From contig NZ_FOYZ01000002.1 in NCBI RefSeq assembly GCF_900112775.1, positions 1 through 64,000 of the forward strand: 64,000 bases of DNA, written 5' to 3'. The stretch comes from Anaeromicropila populeti (GTDB taxonomy: Bacteria > Bacillota > Clostridia > Lachnospirales > Lachnospiraceae). Below, in pieces: positions 43,157-52,056 of this stretch. The first letter of the stretch is position 1. The number at the start of each line of letters is the position of its first letter. The translations under genes and the position numbers were made by a program. Below the pieces are notes generated by a model. The model did no database searches. It was not told the origin of the DNA and worked only from the letters and a program-made list of their open reading frames with translations.

Positions 43157-44722
43157 GTGGAATTAATTAAAAAGAATGTCCATATGAATAAATTGAAATG
43201 CAGGACCAATGTGCAGCTAACATTGGATGATGACTTTAATGTCCCCGACGTAAAACCAGATATTGAACAGATTATTAAGGATCAGGCTACGATTGTTCTG
43301 CATGAAGTCAAGCCTCTAAACGGAAAAGTAATGATCAGAGGTTCCTTACTTTTTAATCTGTTGTATATTAGTGACGGTGCGTCCAGACCTGTACATAATA
43401 TCAGTGGCGAGCTTCCTTTTGAGGAAGTAATCAATATGGATGAAACATGTTCAGATGATTTTGTAGTAACAAAATGGGAAATAGATGATTTAACGACCAG
43501 CCTGATTAACTCAAGAAAAATCAGTGTAAAATCAATTGTTTCCTTTACCGTATTAGCAGAAAATAATTATGATGAAGAAACTGCTGTAGCAATTGAAGGA
43601 GATAGTAATTGTCATAGTATGTTTAAGGATTTAAACATTACCCAGGTGATGATGAACAAAAAAGATACTATACGGGTAAAAGATGAAATTCATATTCCAA
43701 ATGGAAAGAAAAATATTTATGAAATTTTGTATGATGAAATGGAATTACGTGAGTTGGAAACCAGAGTGTTAGAAGATAAAATAAATATTAGGGGTGTACT
43801 GCTTGTATTTATTTTGTATACAGGGGATATGGATGAGCAGACACCACAATATTTCGAGACGGAAGTGCCATTTAACAGTATCATTGATGTGAATGGATGT
43901 AATGACAGCATGGTATCTAATATCGATGTTAATTTGACAGGAAAGGACTTGCAAATTAAGACTGATGATGATGGAGAAGAGAGAATCATTGGATGTGAGG
44001 CAATACTGGAGCTGGATATGAAGGTTTATGTAGATGAAGAACTGGAGATTCTCAGTGATTGCTATTCCACTGCAAAAGATATTGCACCAGTAGTAAAAGA
44101 AGCATTTTATGAACAACTAGTTTCAAAAAATAATTCCAAAACCCGTGTGACGGACCGGATTAATATTGGTGCAGGCCAGCCTAGCATTCTGCAAATTTGT
44201 AATGCAACAGGAAATGTGCGGATTGACGATCAGGTTCTAATGGAGGATGGTGTTCAGACCGACGGCGTATTAGATGTACAAATTTTATATATTTCAGCGG
44301 ATGACAACAAACCGCTGGGGGCTGCAAAAGGTGTTATTCCATTTAGCCAGTTTGTAGAAATTAAAGGGTTAAACAATGAATGTGTTTACGAAATCAAACC
44401 AAGCGTTGAGCAAATTAGTGTTATTATGCTGGATGGTGAAGAGGTCGAGATTAAGGCAGCTTTGAATCTGGATACAATTGCGTTTCGCAAGCTTAGTGAA
44501 CCTATTATTGTAGATATTAAGGAAAATGAGTTTGATCTTGATAAGCTTCAGGAGATGCCAAGTATGGTTGGATATATTGTGAAGCCAGGGGATACTTTGT
44601 GGAAAATTGCAAAACAATTTCATGCTACGGTGGATAGCATTAAGCAAATGAACGATATGGAGACAGATTTAATTCACCCAGGAGATAAATTATTATTATT
44701 AAAAAGAGTGGATGCGGTGTAA
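43157..44722 (+). CDS. sipL: SipL-like spore morphogenetic protein (DUF3794 repeats and LysM)
   Basis: 521 residues. Three DUF3794-like repeats (about 30-130, 165-290, 320-440), each with a VPDVKPDIEQI or RGVLLVFILYTG-like core, are followed by a C-terminal LysM (about 472-519: YIVKPGDTLWKIAKQFHATV). This layout is that of Clostridioides SipL, which binds SpoIVA and anchors the spore coat. The GTG at 43157 is the first codon after the hairpin; its ribosome binding site is in the hairpin stem. Confidence 0.85.
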   Translation: MELIKKNVHMNKLKCRTNVQLTLDDDFNVPDVKPDIEQIIKDQATIVLHEVKPLNGKVMIRGSLLFNLLYISDGASRPVHNISGELPFEEVINMDETCSDDFVVTKWEIDDLTTSLINSRKISVKSIVSFTVLAENNYDEETAVAIEGDSNCHSMFKDLNITQVMMNKKDTIRVKDEIHIPNGKKNIYEILYDEMELRELETRVLEDKINIRGVLLVFILYTGDMDEQTPQYFETEVPFNSIIDVNGCNDSMVSNIDVNLTGKDLQIKTDDDGEERIIGCEAILELDMKVYVDEELEILSDCYSTAKDIAPVVKEAFYEQLVSKNNSKTRVTDRINIGAGQPSILQICNATGNVRIDDQVLMEDGVQTDGVLDVQILYISADDNKPLGAAKGVIPFSQFVEIKGLNNECVYEIKPSVEQISVIMLDGEEVEIKAALNLDTIAFRKLSEPIIVDIKENEFDLDKLQEMPSMVGYIVKPGDTLWKIAKQFHATVDSIKQMNDMETDLIHPGDKLLLLKRVDAV

Positions 44723-44730
44723 GAAAACAA

Positions 44731-44772
44731 AAAAGTCTTATTGTACTATAAGAAGTACAGTAAGGCTTTTTT
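44731..44772 (+). terminator. Terminator after sipL
   Basis: AAAAGTCTTATTGTACT pairs with AGTACAGTAAGGCTTTT with one mismatched position and a wobble, then a T run. Confidence 0.85.
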
Positions 44773-44855
44773 AAATGAGATTCGTTCTATTATTATAATT
44801 GAAAAGCAAAAAATGATTAAAAATTACAGTATTGTAGTTAAAAATCACATTTCTG

Positions 44856-44883
44856 TTGTAATTTAATAAAATTATGATACAAT
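44856..44883 (+). promoter_or_regulatory. Candidate promoter of the 44940 gene
   Basis: TTGTAA (44856-44861), 16 bp, TACAAT (44878-44883), about 57 bp before the ATG. Confidence 0.5.
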
Positions 44884-44939
44884 TTTTTTGTTTATAAATA
44901 ATTAACAAGCATTTTCACTGAAGTTAGAGAGGTGATACA

Positions 44940-45368
44940 ATGAAAAAGAAAATAATTATGGTCAGTTTAATTTTAATTATAGTGTTAGCTGTATTTTTTT
45001 ACTCCTACTTTTTTATTATTAAAAAACCAGACACGAAAGAAAATAATAATATATTTACCAGTGAAATACAAAGCGATGTTGATGAAATAGTAATAAATCA
45101 AGGAGAAGGATCCTACAATTTTAAAGGGGAAAAGTTAATAGAAGCATATGCTCTATTAAAAGAAATGAAATTAGAAAAAGCAGCTGAAGAGGAAAAACTC
45201 ATGGGAGGACTATATATAGAAGTTAGACTTGATGAACGCATTATGTATTTGGCATTGTTTTCACAGGGAATTCGCATTGATGGTAAATGGTATTTAATAA
45301 AAAATCTGGTTGATAATAATGGACAAACATTTTGTGATAAATTTTATTCACTAATGGAAAACCAATAG
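44940..45368 (+). CDS. Small membrane-anchored protein of unknown function
   Basis: 142 residues. One N-terminal helix (about 5-28, KIIMVSLILIIVLAVFFYSY), then an extracellular alpha/beta domain of about 110 residues with GEKLIEAYALLKEMK and YIEVRLDERIMYLALFSQGI. No family recognised. Single-gene unit between its own promoter and a strong terminator. GAGAGGTG precedes the ATG. Confidence 0.65.
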   Translation: MKKKIIMVSLILIIVLAVFFYSYFFIIKKPDTKENNNIFTSEIQSDVDEIVINQGEGSYNFKGEKLIEAYALLKEMKLEKAAEEEKLMGGLYIEVRLDERIMYLALFSQGIRIDGKWYLIKNLVDNNGQTFCDKFYSLMENQ

Positions 45369-45394
45369 ATATTCCAGATAATATAATGTTTATT

Positions 45395-45437
45395 AAAGGC
45401 TATTTATGCGTATTCATTTTGCATAAATAGCCTTACT
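45395..45437. terminator. Bidirectional terminator
   Basis: AAGGCTATTTATGC pairs perfectly with GCATAAATAGCCTT around an 11-nt loop, between convergent genes. Confidence 0.85.
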
Positions 45438-45456
45438 TGTGGTACTTTTAGATAAC

Positions 45457-46134
45457 CTATTCTTCTTCACTATCGATTTGCTGGCTTACGTTCATTACCT
45501 GATTATAAATGTGTTCTCGAATCCGTTTTTGGGCATTTAGTACATCGCGGTTCATTAAGGTTTCTATAATAATACGATGTTCTAAAACAAGCTTATCATG
45601 GCTTCTGTTATCTTTCAAATACTCCAAACGGTAACGATACATCTGTTCTCGCAGATTGTTGAGTAATTGTATAAGACGGGCATTGCCTGTGGATTCAAAA
45701 ATAATATCGTGAAAAGCAACATCCTTTTCAGCCAGGCTTGTCACATCTCCATGCTGAATCGCTAATTCAAATTCAGACAAGGCATCCTCTAGTTTTAAAA
45801 TGCCATCTTCATTTATTCGTTCGCATGCCAGACTGACAGCCAGTTCTTCAAGAGCACAGCGAACCTCTAAAACATCTTCCAAATCCTTTTTCGTAATTTT
45901 GGCAACAGCAGCTCCACGTCTTGGTATCATAACAACTAAGCCTTCCAGCTCCAGCATACGAATAGCTTCGCGGATGGGTGTCCGGCTAACTCCCAGACGT
46001 TTGGCAAGCTTAATTTCCATTAATCGTTCTCCAGGTTTCAATTCGCCCTTTAAAATAGCTTGTCGCAGTGTTTGAAAGACAACATCACGCAATGGCAGAT
46101 ATTCATTCATGTTGACAATTAATTGATCTTCCAT
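45457..46134 (-). CDS. GntR-family regulator, FadR/FCD subfamily
   Basis: 225 residues. The N-terminal winged helix has GERLMEIKLAKRLGVSRTPI and REAIRMLELEGLV. The C-terminal FCD domain has LEVRCALEELAVSLA, the metal-ligand region FHDIIFESTGNARL and LEHRIIIETLMNRD. FCD regulators usually sense small organic acids; the ligand is unknown. The ATG at 46134 follows AAGGAGGTAC, so an upstream extension into ispE is not real. It lies 61 bp after ispE. Confidence 0.9.
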   Translation of the reverse strand: MEDQLIVNMNEYLPLRDVVFQTLRQAILKGELKPGERLMEIKLAKRLGVSRTPIREAIRMLELEGLVVMIPRRGAAVAKITKKDLEDVLEVRCALEELAVSLACERINEDGILKLEDALSEFELAIQHGDVTSLAEKDVAFHDIIFESTGNARLIQLLNNLREQMYRYRLEYLKDNRSHDKLVLEHRIIIETLMNRDVLNAQKRIREHIYNQVMNVSQQIDSEEE

Positions 46135-46195
46135 AAGTACCTCCTTACTGTGGCAAAAAGCCATGAGCAAAAAACAGTTAGTTTGTATCGTTGCG

Positions 46196-47065
46196 TTAAG
46201 GCCTGATTGGCTTAACAATATAGGACTTATACATAGGATAATCTTCCCTGAAAAACCTGTGTGCCTTCTCAATAGCGGAATGAGACTGAAAAATTCCAAA
46301 TACAGTCGGGCCGCTGCCACTCATAATAGAATGAATGGCACCCTGCGCAATCATTAGATTTTTAATCTGACAAATTACGGGGTAGTCCTTTTCCGTAACA
46401 GATTCCAGAACATTATTCATTTTGAGAGCCATGCCGCGAATGTCTTTGCGACGAATATCGTAAATAATACCATCAATATCAGGATGGCTGGTAATGGTAT
46501 CTAAACGCAAATTTTCATAAACGTATTTTGTGGAAACATGTATATTGGGCTTTACAATTAAAATAAAACAATCTGTCAGGGGAGGAAGGGGAGTTAATAT
46601 TTCACCAATTCCTTCCGACAATGCAGTTCCCTTCATAATGCAGTAAGGGACATCGGCTCCTAGCTTTACCGCACGTTCCATTAAATTTGACTGAGTCAGC
46701 CCAAGTGAAAATAATTCATTCATAATTTCTAAAGCAGCAGCAGCATCAGCACTTCCACCAGCCATTCCAGCAGCAACCGGAATATACTTATCTAATTTAA
46801 TAGACAGTCCTTCTTTAATTGAAAACTCATCCTTGAGTAACTTCACCGCAGAATAAACCAGATTATTTTCATTAGTTGGCAAAAAAGAAAGATTGGTTTC
46901 TATGTTAATAGTATCATTTGGTATGACAGTAACATGTAAGCGGTCAAATAAGGTGACAGTCTGCATAATCATACGAACTTCATGATAGCCATCCTCTCGT
47001 TTTCGAAGAACATCTAATCCAATATTTATTTTTCCATATGCATTTTTTTGAATTGTTGGATACAT
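46196..47065 (-). CDS. ispE: 4-diphosphocytidyl-2-C-methyl-D-erythritol kinase
   Basis: 289 residues. A GHMP kinase of the MEP isoprenoid pathway. Visible are AYGKINIGLDVLRKREDGYH at the start, the ATP loop VAAGMAGGSADAAAAL, and the C-terminal IMSGSGPTVFGIF. The ATG at 47065 lies after GAGGGGTG; a longer frame upstream has no site. It is divergent from spoIIR. Confidence 0.94.
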   Translation of the reverse strand: MYPTIQKNAYGKINIGLDVLRKREDGYHEVRMIMQTVTLFDRLHVTVIPNDTINIETNLSFLPTNENNLVYSAVKLLKDEFSIKEGLSIKLDKYIPVAAGMAGGSADAAAALEIMNELFSLGLTQSNLMERAVKLGADVPYCIMKGTALSEGIGEILTPLPPLTDCFILIVKPNIHVSTKYVYENLRLDTITSHPDIDGIIYDIRRKDIRGMALKMNNVLESVTEKDYPVICQIKNLMIAQGAIHSIMSGSGPTVFGIFQSHSAIEKAHRFFREDYPMYKSYIVKPIRP

Positions 47066-47193
47066 TGTACACCCCTCGTACCTAATTGTATTTTGTATAC
47101 ACATTATATATGAAAAAATAAAAATAATCAATAGATGTATAATACTTCTAAAACTGGTTAGGATTTAAGTATCATAAAATAGGAGTGATACAT

Positions 47194-47862
47194 ATGTTAA
47201 ATAGTAAAGATTCTATAAAAAAGAAAAGTAAGGGAAGTATCAAAATAGTTCTTCTTATTTTATTTGGAGCTATTTTAATCGTAAATAATATGCACAAAGG
47301 TCAAGGGGCCAGGGAACTTCAGGCAGGTATCTCAGAAGAAATTGTTCGTTTTCATGTTCGCGCCAATAGTGACAGTGAAGAAGACCAGCAATTAAAGCTA
47401 AAAGTGAAAGATGCAGTTGTTTCCTATCTGCAAAAGAAGCTAAAAAATGCTAAAAATATTAATGAGGCAAAAAAAATAATGGTGGTAGAAATGCCTCAGT
47501 TGGAAAAAATAAGCAAGAGAATCATTAAAAAAAATGGATACTCTTATAATTGTCAGGTTATATTGGGACAGGATAATTTTCCAGTAAAAATGTACGGTGA
47601 TATGACATTTCCAGCTGGAAAGTACGAGGCGCTTCAAGTTCTAATAGGAAGTGCCTGCGGGAAAAACTGGTGGTGTGTTATGTTCCCAACCCTATGCTTT
47701 GTAGATAGCACTTATATGGTAGTGCCAGATGACTCAAAGAAACTTTTGAAAAATGTTTTAAGTGAAGAGGAGTATAAGTCGCTTGTATTATCGGGAGATG
47801 CAGAAATAGAATATAAGTTTAAAATTGAAGAATGGTGGCATAAAATCTGGGGTAAGAAATAG
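47194..47862 (+). CDS. spoIIR: Stage II sporulation protein R
   Basis: 222 residues. A forespore signal that triggers SpoIIGA to process pro-sigma-E in the mother cell. A membrane/signal helix (about 16-34) is followed by IVRFHVRANSDSEEDQQLKL, the SpoIIR hallmark, VKDAVVSYL, and GACGKNWWC-like NWWCVMFPTLCFVD. It starts at ATG 47194 after AGGAGTG. A sigma-F promoter is expected; GTATA at 47137-47141 is a weak candidate and I do not call it. Confidence 0.92.
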   Translation: MLNSKDSIKKKSKGSIKIVLLILFGAILIVNNMHKGQGARELQAGISEEIVRFHVRANSDSEEDQQLKLKVKDAVVSYLQKKLKNAKNINEAKKIMVVEMPQLEKISKRIIKKNGYSYNCQVILGQDNFPVKMYGDMTFPAGKYEALQVLIGSACGKNWWCVMFPTLCFVDSTYMVVPDDSKKLLKNVLSEEEYKSLVLSGDAEIEYKFKIEEWWHKIWGKK

Positions 47863-47929
47863 AGGAAAATAGTTGAATAATTATAAGAGAAAGAGTAGAA
47901 TGGAAGAAAACTAAGTGGGAGGTTTTTTT

Positions 47930-48736
47930 ATGTCAGGAAATACACCCATAGGCGTTTTTGATTCTGGCGTAGGTGGGTTAACAGTTGCAAGAGAAATTAT
48001 GCGGCAAATGCCAAAGGAACAGATTATATATTTTGGTGATACGGCGAGGGTGCCATATGGAAGCAAATCCAAAGAAACCATTATTACTTTTTCAAGACAG
48101 ATTGCTAAATTTTTGTTAACAAGAAACGTTAAGGCAATTGTAGTAGCTTGTAATACAGCTAGTGCATTAGCTTTAGAAACGATTAAAGAAGAATTGACTA
48201 TTCCAGTAATTGGAGTAGTAAAGCCAGGTGCCATAACTGCTGCTAAGGCAACAAAGAGTGGAAGAATTGGTATTATTGGAACAGAAAGCACCATTAACAG
48301 TGGTGTGTACACACAGTATCTGGATAAGATGTGTCCCCATGTACAGGTATTTGCAAAGGCATGTCCTCTGTTTGTCCCACTTGTGGAGGAGGGGCTGCTA
48401 TATGATTCTGTAACAGTAGAGATTGCAGAGCGTTATCTGAATGAATTGCAGGGGTATGATGTTGATACACTGGTGCTGGGATGTACTCACTATCCACTTA
48501 TCCGGCATACGATACAAAAGGTAGTAGGACCAGATGTAACACTTGTGAATCCAGCCTTTGAAACTGCTAAAACATTAAAGCGTGTGCTAAGGGAAAAGGA
48601 AATAGAATGTTCTGAGCAGATGCCAAACCATAAATTTTTTGTAAGTGATGGTGCAGAAAAATTTAAGTCTTTTGCAAATACGATTTTATCATGTGATGTG
48701 GAAGAAACGAAGGATATTAATATAGAACAGTACTAA
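47930..48736 (+). CDS. murI: Glutamate racemase
   Basis: 268 residues. Supplies D-glutamate for peptidoglycan. The two catalytic Cys are in VVACNTASALALE (about 74) and LGCTHYPLI (about 186). The N-terminus has IGVFDSGVGGLTVAREI and YFGDTARVPYGSKS. The ATG at 47930 follows GGGAGG. Confidence 0.95.
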   Translation: MSGNTPIGVFDSGVGGLTVAREIMRQMPKEQIIYFGDTARVPYGSKSKETIITFSRQIAKFLLTRNVKAIVVACNTASALALETIKEELTIPVIGVVKPGAITAAKATKSGRIGIIGTESTINSGVYTQYLDKMCPHVQVFAKACPLFVPLVEEGLLYDSVTVEIAERYLNELQGYDVDTLVLGCTHYPLIRHTIQKVVGPDVTLVNPAFETAKTLKRVLREKEIECSEQMPNHKFFVSDGAEKFKSFANTILSCDVEETKDINIEQY

Positions 48737-48758
48737 AGTTCATTAAAGGGAGGGTACA

Positions 48759-49223
48759 ATGACAAGAGATGTCATAATTTCAATAAAAGGGCTGCAATTT
48801 GAAGCAGGAGAAGATGAGTCAGTTGAATTAATTGCTACTGGCCAGTATTTCTATAAGAACCAGAAGCATTATGTGTTATACGAGGAAGTGATTGGTGATG
48901 AAGACCAGCAGGGTGGTATATCGAAAAATACCATTAAAATAAGCAACCAGCAGGTTGATATTATAAAAGATGGCTGTGCAAGCGTCCATATGATTTTTGA
49001 AGTAGATAAGAAAAATATGACCTACTATAATATGCCCTTTGGAAATATTTTAATAGGTATTTATACGAATAAAATTGCAGTGAAGGAAGAAGATAATCAG
49101 ATTGAAGTTCAGTTGGAATATGATTTGGAAGTGAATTATACACACGTATCAGAGTGTACAATTAGCATAAAAGTTTTATCCAAGGAAGCAGCAGCAACGA
49201 TTCTTTCTGGATTCAATGCATAA
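48759..49223 (+). CDS. DUF1934 (YwiB-like) protein
   Basis: 154 residues, a predicted small beta-barrel: DVIISIKGLQFEAGEDESVE, LIATGQYFYKNQKHYVLYEE, then MTYYNMPFGNILIGIYTNKI. The family is calycin-like, with no established function in Bacillus YwiB. It starts 22 bp after murI with AAAGGGAGG, so the two are an operon. Confidence 0.85.
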   Translation: MTRDVIISIKGLQFEAGEDESVELIATGQYFYKNQKHYVLYEEVIGDEDQQGGISKNTIKISNQQVDIIKDGCASVHMIFEVDKKNMTYYNMPFGNILIGIYTNKIAVKEEDNQIEVQLEYDLEVNYTHVSECTISIKVLSKEAAATILSGFNA

Positions 49224-49226
49224 AGC

Positions 49227-49261
49227 AGCCAGGTTCCCATGCTAGTTGGGGGAACCTGGCT
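49227..49261. terminator. Bidirectional terminator
   Basis: AGCCAGGTTCCC pairs perfectly with GGGAACCTGGCT around an 11-nt loop between convergent genes. Confidence 0.85.
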
Positions 49262-49283
49262 ATTAATATGTTTACCTATAAAA

Positions 49284-49787
49284 TTATTTAGATTCGTTTA
49301 CTTTTTTCTGTGCCTTACTTCTTAACTTAGCAAAAAAACCTTTCTTCTCAGGCTTTGTTTCTAAACTTGTACGAAGACCGCGGACTTCCATAATATAGAT
49401 CCCGCTGATTACTGCTTTTACTTCCTTTTTAACAGGTATCACATCAAATATTTTTTCGTCACAAATGAGAGAAAGAATTTTTGGACCAATTTTAGCTTTT
49501 ACAATGGGTACTTTTCTTCCACGCAAATATTTTGGTGTGCTCTCAAGAACAAGTTTTGGAAGACCAGCTTCCGTTAACTTCATCCGCTTTTTATCAATTA
49601 CAAGCATGGAAACACTTTGTGAATTAGCCTGCATCTGAGATTGGGAATCTTCTTGACGTTTTTGGAGCTTTGTACCAAAACGATATAACAAAAATAATGC
49701 AACTGAAACGACTACCAGTGTTATAAGTAAACCAATTACAAATGGATTAATATTAATTGCAAAAATAGGCAATGTATTGTAATACAT
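49284..49787 (-). CDS. Membrane-anchored protein of unknown function
   Basis: 167 residues. One helix near the start (about 14-37, FVIGLLITLVVVSVALFLLY), then a basic cytoplasmic domain with SMLVIDKKRMKLTEAGLPKL, RKVPIVKAKIGPKILSLICD and a Lys-rich tail. The same block order is seen in uncharacterised clostridial proteins, but I cannot name a family. GGAGGTAC lies about 11 bp before the ATG. It is downstream of plsC. Confidence 0.65.
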   Translation of the reverse strand: MYYNTLPIFAININPFVIGLLITLVVVSVALFLLYRFGTKLQKRQEDSQSQMQANSQSVSMLVIDKKRMKLTEAGLPKLVLESTPKYLRGRKVPIVKAKIGPKILSLICDEKIFDVIPVKKEVKAVISGIYIMEVRGLRTSLETKPEKKGFFAKLRSKAQKKVNESK

Positions 49788-49829
49788 AAAAATATGTACC
49801 TCCTTGTATTTTGTATTAGTACAATAGTT

Positions 49830-50564
49830 TTATTCTATCATACCTGATTTTAATTTTTCAAGATTTTCTTTTATAATATTCTGGGTGTAAGATCCAATAA
49901 ACTTTTTCTCTTCCTTACTTAATTCGTTTACATAAATAGGTTTTCCAAAATAAATGGATACAGTAGCTTTTCTAATCCATGGCATGTGTTTTTCCCAGAT
50001 GTCATCCGTATGTGTCATAACTACCGGAACAATAGGAAACCCTGTTTTTTGTGCAAATTTGAAGCTGCCTTCATGAAAAGGGAGAAGTTCATCCGTATGA
50101 TTTCTCGTTCCTTCAGGCATTATAAAAATAGAATACCCGTCTTTCATTTGATCTATACCCTGTAGAATAGTTTGCAGTCCCTGTTTTATATCCTCTCGAT
50201 CTAAAAACAGGCATTTTAATAATTTCATCCAGTGGGAAATGCAAGGAACCTTAGCAAGTCCTTTTTTAGAAATGAATGATGTTATAGTAGGGACAGTAGT
50301 ATAACCAACCACAATATCGAAATAGCTGCGATGATTTGCTACATACAAAACGGGAGTATTCTTTGGCACATTTTCTAATCCATACACCCTTTTCCTTACT
50401 CCTGCAATAAAAAGAATACCATTTAACGCCCAGACTACAATTTTTTGTGTCACTTTCTTTTTAGCCTCTACATTAAATTTACCAAGAATAAACACAATTA
50501 GGTATAAAGGTAAACTTATAATTGAAAAAATAAGTAAAAATAGAAGAATTAAAATTGTTTTCAC
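49830..50564 (-). CDS. plsC: 1-acyl-sn-glycerol-3-phosphate acyltransferase
   Basis: 244 residues. Makes phosphatidic acid. One N-terminal membrane helix precedes the acyltransferase motifs: NHRSYFD (HX4D, about residue 77), KCLFLDREDIKQG, FIMPEGTRNH and PVVMTHTDD. The GTG start at 50564 follows AGGAGGTTAAC. Confidence 0.9.
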   Translation of the reverse strand: MKTILILLFLLIFSIISLPLYLIVFILGKFNVEAKKKVTQKIVVWALNGILFIAGVRKRVYGLENVPKNTPVLYVANHRSYFDIVVGYTTVPTITSFISKKGLAKVPCISHWMKLLKCLFLDREDIKQGLQTILQGIDQMKDGYSIFIMPEGTRNHTDELLPFHEGSFKFAQKTGFPIVPVVMTHTDDIWEKHMPWIRKATVSIYFGKPIYVNELSKEEKKFIGSYTQNIIKENLEKLKSGMIE

Positions 50565-50647
50565 GTTAACCTCCTAAGCATAAAATAATTGCATCTCTCA
50601 AATTATAACAAATGAAGTTTAGTTATTCAAGAAATTTGTAGGGAATA

Positions 50648-50693
50648 AAAGGACTGTTGCATCAGGGTATAAATCAGTATTGCAACAATCCTT
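50648..50693 (-). terminator. Terminator after the VanY-like gene
   Basis: AAAGGACTGTTGCA pairs with TGCAACAATCCTTT with one wobble. On the minus strand it is followed by TTTTATT and lies about 30 bp past the gene stop. Confidence 0.7.
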
Positions 50694-50726
50694 TTTATTT
50701 ATACATCATAAAGTTATATATTATAT

Positions 50727-51908
50727 TCAGCTGGAAGGTGTTGGTGTAATCTCCTCTACTGGTTCCAGTGTTATTTCTGGTTCTGTACTAACTTCAGGCT
50801 CCGTATCAGGTGAAATACTTGGTGCAGGCGTATTTTCTGGTTCTGTAGAAGAAACGGGAGTGGATGAAGGCACAGGCGTAGGCGTAGGTTCTTCCGTCTT
50901 AGGGGTGTTTGCCGGCTCCTGTGTAATAACTGGTTTTTTGGTTACATCAGGTGAAACGGATGGAACAGGAGTGCTGGAAGGGGTTGGTGTAACAGTCACC
51001 GCTTCCGGCTTTGGCGTTTTTGACGGAGTAGGCTTCACAGTAGGTACAGGTGTACTTTTCGTAACGGGAGTGTCATCCATGTCAATAGCATTTCCATAAT
51101 CTTCATCGTCCATAATTTCAGGATTTGGAACATAATTATAGTACTCTTCCAATGTTAAATTGTTATCGTATAAATACTTTGCCAGTTCTTTACCAACATA
51201 TCGAATATGCCATGGTTCATAAGCATATCCAGTAATTTCTGTTTTGTCCTCAGGATAACGAATAGTAAAACCGAATTTATAAGCATTTTCAGCCAGCCAT
51301 TTACCTTCTGGAGTGCTTGAAAAAACAGTATCCAGTCTATAGTGAATCGAGCTAGTTGAAACATCCATAGCTAAACCTGTCTGATGTTCGCTATAACCTG
51401 GAACAGCAGAAAACTGACTAGTGTGAGCGTAACCTTTTGTTTTCAGATTCTCTTCATAGATTTCTTCCTGTCTTTCATATGACCGAAAACCAGAGACACC
51501 ACATAAAGAAAGTCCCTCTTGTTCGCCTGCTTCAAATAATTCTTCAATTGCATTAGAAGCTTCCCGCCTTAACATTTTCTTTTCGTGAAAGTAATTGATA
51601 TTAAATAAAATGTCTGGTACTACTAAATCATCTGGACGGTACCCCTCTGGCAGGCCATACTCCTTATTTACAAGAACAGTTATGCTGTCAGGTTCCAGAT
51701 CCATTTTAGTTGCAGGAACAAATGCTTCTATATCCGTTGGATTACCTAATTCCATGGAGCTATCTTCCTTAATCACACTATCATTATTATAATAATATTC
51801 ATAATTATTTGAAGTATGATTCACTTCTGAATGAGAAGATATAGTCTGAAAAAGAATACCTCCAGCAAGTAGAAGAAAACTACCAGCTACATATATTAAT
51901 TTCTTCAT
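50727..51908 (-). CDS. VanY-type D-alanyl-D-alanine carboxypeptidase with Pro/Thr-rich tail
   Basis: 393 residues. An N-terminal signal or anchor (about 4-21), then the M15B peptidase domain (about 90-265) with GVSGFRSYERQEEIYEE, the zinc motif SEHQTGLAMDVS (H...D) and YEPWHIRYVG. It trims the terminal D-Ala of peptidoglycan stems. The last 120 residues are a low-complexity Pro/Thr/Ser/Glu tail (PTPSSTPVPS and variants) without a sorting signal, perhaps wall-spanning or glycosylated. The codons of this region are more GC-rich than the rest. Confidence 0.9.
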   Translation of the reverse strand: MKKLIYVAGSFLLLAGGILFQTISSHSEVNHTSNNYEYYYNNDSVIKEDSSMELGNPTDIEAFVPATKMDLEPDSITVLVNKEYGLPEGYRPDDLVVPDILFNINYFHEKKMLRREASNAIEELFEAGEQEGLSLCGVSGFRSYERQEEIYEENLKTKGYAHTSQFSAVPGYSEHQTGLAMDVSTSSIHYRLDTVFSSTPEGKWLAENAYKFGFTIRYPEDKTEITGYAYEPWHIRYVGKELAKYLYDNNLTLEEYYNYVPNPEIMDDEDYGNAIDMDDTPVTKSTPVPTVKPTPSKTPKPEAVTVTPTPSSTPVPSVSPDVTKKPVITQEPANTPKTEEPTPTPVPSSTPVSSTEPENTPAPSISPDTEPEVSTEPEITLEPVEEITPTPSS

Positions 51909-52056
51909 TCATCAACATCCTATCTATTTTGCAAGCCCTTTTATATAATCTGCAAGTTGCTTTTAACTATATGCATTATACCATATAAAGCAGAAAAATC
52001 TAGATGCATGTTGAAATAATTCGGAATTATATAAAAAATAGGTTAAATAAGGAAAA

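Noticed and set aside
47137-47166. Sigma-F-type promoter before spoIIR
   Set aside because: GTATA is followed at 14-15 bp by GGTTAGGATT, which mismatches the expected GGnrAnAmT at two or more positions.
50680-51099. Open frame on the plus strand, rich in Gly/Val/Thr
   Set aside because: It is the antisense of the Pro/Thr-rich tail of the carboxypeptidase. Low-complexity codons leave the opposite strand open, and it has no ribosome binding site or signal.
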